A DNA stretch of 64,000 nt from Sphingobacterium sp. PCS056. GTDB taxonomy: Bacteria; Bacteroidota; Bacteroidia; Sphingobacteriales; Sphingobacteriaceae. The notes under the pieces are model-generated. The model searched no databases. It had not been told where the DNA came from and was given only the letters and a program-made list of their open reading frames with translations. Below, one piece after another: positions 60,607 to 64,000 of this stretch. The translations under genes and the position numbers were made by a program. Numbering within the stretch: position 1 is the stretch's first letter; each line of letters begins with the position of its first letter. The stretch is taken from the NCBI RefSeq assembly GCF_023273895.1, contig NZ_CP096883.1, positions 5,084,001 to 5,148,000 of the forward strand, given 5' to 3'.

Positions 60607-60680
60607 CTCCTGAAGCTGGGCTCGAACCAGCGACCCTCTGATTAACAGTCAGATGCTCTAACCAGCTGAGCTATTCAGGA
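60607..60680 (-). tRNA. tRNA-Asn (anticodon GTT), copy 2
   Basis: Identical over all 74 bases to copy 1. The adjacent bases (GC after the 3' end, GATTC before the 5' end) are also identical. Confidence 0.96.
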
Positions 60681-60801
60681 ATCATTCAAGAGTATATTGC
60701 TATAACTCTTTTTGGTTTTAAGAATTTACATTCTTATCTTTTAAATAAATTCAATCTAGACTATCGATTGAATGACGATTTTACTATCTAAAATCGCTTT
60801 G

Positions 60802-60875
60802 CTCCTGAAGCTGGGCTCGAACCAGCGACCCTCTGATTAACAGTCAGATGCTCTAACCAGCTGAGCTATTCAGGA
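60802..60875 (-). tRNA. tRNA-Asn (anticodon GTT), copy 3
   Basis: Identical to the other two copies. It lies 121 bases upstream of copy 2 on the same strand, so the two may be co-transcribed, with the copy 2 terminator ending the transcript. Confidence 0.96.
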
Positions 60876-61008
60876 ATCCGGTTAATTTTCCGAAGCGTCA
60901 TTTCCGTTTCGGTGATGCAATTATCGGAAGATTATTGCAATCCTACAAATCTTTTAAAAACATTTTTTGCAACTCCCTCGCTTCCAACAAGAATAATTTT
61001 TATCCCAT

Positions 61009-62391
61009 TTAGATCAAAACACCCTTTAAGAGCAAAACAGCAAACGTGAAGTAAATCAGAAGACCCGTTACGTCAACTAAAGTGGATACAAATGGAGCCG
61101 AAGAACTGGCAGGATCTGCACCAAGTTTTCTTAAAATAAAAGGGAGCATTGATCCCATCAACGAACCCCAAAGCACAACACCTACCAACGAAAAGCTGAC
61201 CACAAGACCGACTAAAACCCAATGTTCACCATAAGCATGCGAAAATCCCTGCCAAGTCATAATTCGGATAAATCCTAAAATCCCAAGTATAAGACCCAAC
61301 ATAAATCCAGAGACTAATTCTCTCTTCATCACTCTCCACCAATCACCTAGTGTAACCTCACCCAGTGCCATGGCCTGAATAATTAATGTCGAAGCTTGTG
61401 AGCCACTATTACCACCACTCGATATAATGAGTGGCATCAAAGCAAAAAGCATGATAGCACTCGCTAATTGATGCTCAAAATGCTCGATGACGGTAGCTGT
61501 CAACAATTGTCCAAAAAACAAGACCACTAACCATCCCGATCGCTTTTTGACCAGATTGACAATAGACACATCCAAATAAGGTTCATCCAAAGCCTCCGTT
61601 CCCCCAAACCGCTGCATATCCTCAGTATACTCCTCATTTGCGACCCATAAAATATCATCAATCGTCACAATCCCCAACATGATTCCCGCTTTATCAACAA
61701 CAGGCAATGCAACACGATTATTCATTCGAAAGATATTAACAGCCTCCTCCTGAGGATCATTGGCATTTAAAGAAATCAATCTATTATCGATAAGATCACC
61801 AACGACAACATTGGGGTCTGCCATCAGGACATCTTTAATACGAATATCATCGATCAATTTGCCGGCAGCATCAATGACATATAACACATCAATAGTTTCC
61901 GAATTTTTTCCATATTGACGAATATGTTCTAAAATTCGAATGATATTCCAGTGAGGCTTGACAGTGATATAATCAGGCGTCATCAAACGACCAACACTAT
62001 CTTCCGGATATCCTAATAAAGAAAGAGCTTCTTTCCGATCTTTTGGAGGTAATAAAATAATTAATTGTTTTACGACATCACCATCCTTCAATTCACTAAA
62101 AAAGGAAGTTCGATCATCGGGGGGCATTTCATTAATCAGTTCACTAATTTTACCACCAGAAAGCTTCTTAAAAATACGCTCCTGGGTAGGGAAATCCAAG
62201 ATACGAAATACATTAACAGCACGGTTCAGATTTAAGGTCTCTATGAAGATATGGGCATACTCGGGAAGCTCATCGATCAGTGCCTCCACATCTGAAATAT
62301 TTAGTTCATTTAAATATGCTTGTAATCCATCAGTATCCTTCGACTCAATGAACTGTTCAATTTGTTCAACTTGCATTTCCAATTCTTCCAT
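61009..62391 (-). CDS. mgtE: Magnesium transporter MgtE
   Basis: The 460-residue protein has the MgtE layout: an N-terminal helical domain (about 1-130), a CBS pair (about 135-260) and five membrane helices (about 285-460). The membrane part shows MPLIISSGGNSGSQASTLIIQAMALGE and ADPASSSAPFVSTLVDVTGL, which line the pore in MgtE. It moves Mg2+ through the inner membrane and is gated by cytosolic Mg2+. It stands alone with a 685-base region upstream. Confidence 0.95.
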   Translation of the reverse strand: MEELEMQVEQIEQFIESKDTDGLQAYLNELNISDVEALIDELPEYAHIFIETLNLNRAVNVFRILDFPTQERIFKKLSGGKISELINEMPPDDRTSFFSELKDGDVVKQLIILLPPKDRKEALSLLGYPEDSVGRLMTPDYITVKPHWNIIRILEHIRQYGKNSETIDVLYVIDAAGKLIDDIRIKDVLMADPNVVVGDLIDNRLISLNANDPQEEAVNIFRMNNRVALPVVDKAGIMLGIVTIDDILWVANEEYTEDMQRFGGTEALDEPYLDVSIVNLVKKRSGWLVVLFFGQLLTATVIEHFEHQLASAIMLFALMPLIISSGGNSGSQASTLIIQAMALGEVTLGDWWRVMKRELVSGFMLGLILGILGFIRIMTWQGFSHAYGEHWVLVGLVVSFSLVGVVLWGSLMGSMLPFILRKLGADPASSSAPFVSTLVDVTGLLIYFTFAVLLLKGVLI

Positions 62392-63076
62392 AGTTCCCTT
62401 TCTTTACTAATATGCTACATCGGTGTATTTAAAATTTTATGCAAAAATCGTCTTTTTAAAAATAATATAAGAATTTATTTATAGTCTATTCCAAATACTT
62501 ATTTTCACTTACGCATCGATGACAAAAAACAATATGAACTTCATTTTCATTTCATTTGAGAAAGGTAAGCAACTCTACGCGGTAATTCAAAACAATTAAA
62601 AAACAAGACATATTGTCACTCACACATGTATCCGAAAGAAGTGAAATTTTTGAAATAGAATTTGAGATAAATTAAAATAGATGCACGCATGTGCACAACT
62701 CTAGCGTATCAAGAAACTCCTAATAGGTCGATTTAGATTAATCGTATTCCAAATCGATCCCTGAATCAGATACTCCTTTAAAATCAAGCAATCACGCAGT
62801 TAAAATAGATAGAATAAAAGTTGCAAAAATAGAGAAACAAAGAAACAGAATACTCATTATCAATTGATTGAAATAAAAAAAACACCAAAATAAGTAAATT
62901 AAAATAAAAAACTTATATTTAGTAATCGATTTATAAAAAAGCACAAGTATAATAACAAACTATAACATAACCACTTAATAACCAAATGGTAAATAAATCA
63001 TTAAATTAACAAACAGGAGTAATACTAAAATAATTAGCAATTAATGAAAACAACGATATAAAACTACCGTAAGTAC
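62392..63076. other. Long AT-rich intergenic region
   Basis: About 685 bases between mgtE and the gene at the right edge. No frame has coding features; the longest short ORF (around 62519-62599, 26 codons) matches nothing I know. I see no tRNA, repeat or clear promoter pair. It could hold a regulatory RNA or leader, but I see no supporting structure. Confidence 0.45.
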
Positions 63077-64000
63077 ATGAAAATCTACCTGTTATCTTTA
63101 ATATTCTCTATTTTCACTTTCCATACTAGTTACTGTCAAATTTTTGAAGACAGTCAAGCCCCTCCGTCACAAAATTGGCATCAGATTGACTGTAAGGAAT
63201 TTAGACTTATTTTCCCAATTGAAATGGAAAAGAAAGCCTCTACCCTAGCCGATCAAATTATACAATATCTAAGGATAAATGGTAAAGATTTACAGATAAA
63301 ACCTCGAAAAATATCACTCATTCTACAAAACACAGAGCTGCGACCTAATGGATTTGTACAATTAGCTCCTCGAAAATCCGAATTATATAGCAGTCCCTCA
63401 CCCGAACCAGATAACCAAGAGTGGCTATCTAATCTAGCATTACATGAATTGAGGCACGTTGCCCAATTTGACAAATTGACAGGAAAACTAAAAGCTCCTT
63501 TTTTAGAACAATTAGCACTCGCCATTTATGGATTAACGTTACCGTCGTGGTATTTCGAAGGTGACGCTGTCTGGACAGAAACCTTTTTTTCAAAAGGTGG
63601 AAGAGGCAGACTCCCATCTTTTGAAATGACTTTAAAAGCGAATGAAAGAAGCGATAAAAAATACAGATTTGAAAAATACATACTCGGATCCTATCGCGAT
63701 AAAATTCCGAGCTATTATACAATAGGCTATTTCATGACTGAATATCTAAAACGAAATTTTAAAGAAAATTTTGAACCAGAACTATATCAAAATATCAACA
63801 AAAATCTACTGACCCCATACAATTTCAGTCGATCATTAAAGAAAATAACAGGATATAATACAACAGGTTTGTTCACTAACACGATGAGCGTCCTGAATAA
63901 TAAGTGGAGACAAAATGAACAAACAAACGCATTTTCTGTATACCCAATAATTGAATTTAAAAGCAATAAAAACTATCAAGATTGGCTGCTACCGAAAAGT
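63077..64000 (+). CDS. Secreted gluzincin-like protein with HExxH motif (cut by window edge)
   Basis: From the ATG at 63077 the frame is open to the window end, giving 308 codons. It has a signal peptide (MKIYLLSLIFSIFTFHTSYC). The metal-binding motif HELRH is at residues 123-127, and YFEGDAVWTE follows at 159-168 with Glu161 as likely third ligand, in the pattern of gluzincin peptidases. Bacteroidota proteins with this domain often carry a C-terminal TolB-type propeller, which would lie outside the window. The substrate is unknown. Confidence 0.7.
   Translation, partial: MKIYLLSLIFSIFTFHTSYCQIFEDSQAPPSQNWHQIDCKEFRLIFPIEMEKKASTLADQIIQYLRINGKDLQIKPRKISLILQNTELRPNGFVQLAPRKSELYSSPSPEPDNQEWLSNLALHELRHVAQFDKLTGKLKAPFLEQLALAIYGLTLPSWYFEGDAVWTETFFSKGGRGRLPSFEMTLKANERSDKKYRFEKYILGSYRDKIPSYYTIGYFMTEYLKRNFKENFEPELYQNINKNLLTPYNFSRSLKKITGYNTTGLFTNTMSVLNNKWRQNEQTNAFSVYPIIEFKSNKNYQDWLLPKS

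Noticed and set aside
1..64000. CRISPR arrays, prophage, transposases, restriction or toxin-antitoxin systems
   Set aside because: No spaced direct repeats, phage genes, transposase or toxin-like pairs were seen on either strand.

Overview
The window is a low-GC stretch of ordinary chromosome from a Bacteroidota member, most likely a Sphingobacteriaceae (Sphingobacterium or Pedobacter-like). This is inferred from several things: promoters of the Bacteroidota type (TTG, 17-23 bases, TAnnTTTG) in front of tRNA-Ser, tRNA-Leu and rpmE; no visible Shine-Dalgarno sequences; the futalosine menaquinone gene mqnC; a bamA-skp-skp cluster; a type B L31; an Mpl-like ligase; and lipid genes typical of the phylum. 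No phage, insertion sequence, CRISPR array or plasmid gene was found. The clearest trace of mobile DNA is a duplicated 3' end of tRNA-Ser.

Layout. 1-2.4 kb: a truncated UMF1-type transporter and a PBP4-type carboxypeptidase. 2.7-4.8 kb: mqnC, scpB and a very acidic 57-residue protein. 4.8-9.8 kb (minus): an XRE regulator, an Mpl-like Mur ligase, prmA, tpiA, a GlmU-like nucleotidyltransferase and rpmE. 10-13.8 kb: DUF2853, a CBM9-like protein, and a divergent pair made of a NahK-like sugar kinase and a GH109-like glycosidase with a LacI-type palindrome between them. 13.9-18.2 kb: CorC-like protein, thioredoxin, tandem rhodanese, GH25 muramidase, bestrophin. 18.3-18.6 kb: tRNA-Ser and its partial duplicate. 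18.7-22.8 kb: fatty acid hydroxylase, two unknown proteins, acyltransferase 3, HAD hydrolase. 22.9-30.4 kb: NtrC-like regulator, RNase P RNA, an argS operon, and divergent arginine decarboxylase.

30.5-34.7 kb: PhnB-like, GNAT, RhlE-type helicase, and an acyltransferase pair resembling GlsB/GlsA aminolipid synthases. 34.9-41.7 kb: an envelope cluster (CBS protein, nadK, uppS, bamA, two skp). 41.7-41.9 kb: a perfect array of 37 TTACC units. 42.2-44.5 kb: a two-gene iron-sulfur oxidoreductase module and tRNA-Leu. 44.5-50.5 kb: ppx/gppA, Gfo/Idh oxidoreductase, a lipoprotein, ppc, ohr. 50.5-57.4 kb: FUSC protein, YpdA-like reductase, TetR, murB, ECF-type sigma factor, cytochrome b5-like protein, PfkB kinase. 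57.4-64 kb: three identical tRNA-Asn genes, an S41 lipoprotein protease, an HD hydrolase, mgtE, and a truncated secreted HExxH protein.

Most genes serve core functions: cell wall (PBP4, Mpl, murB, uppS), outer membrane assembly (bamA, skp), lipids (hydroxylase, GlsAB-like), translation (argS, prmA, rpmE, tRNAs, rnpB) and central metabolism (tpiA, ppc, nadK). The most unusual items are the TTACC array, the tRNA-Ser scar, the GH109/kinase pair with its operator, the small acidic protein, the aminolipid acyltransferases and the palindrome-controlled Fe-S operon. I found no clearly new multi-gene defence or mobile system.
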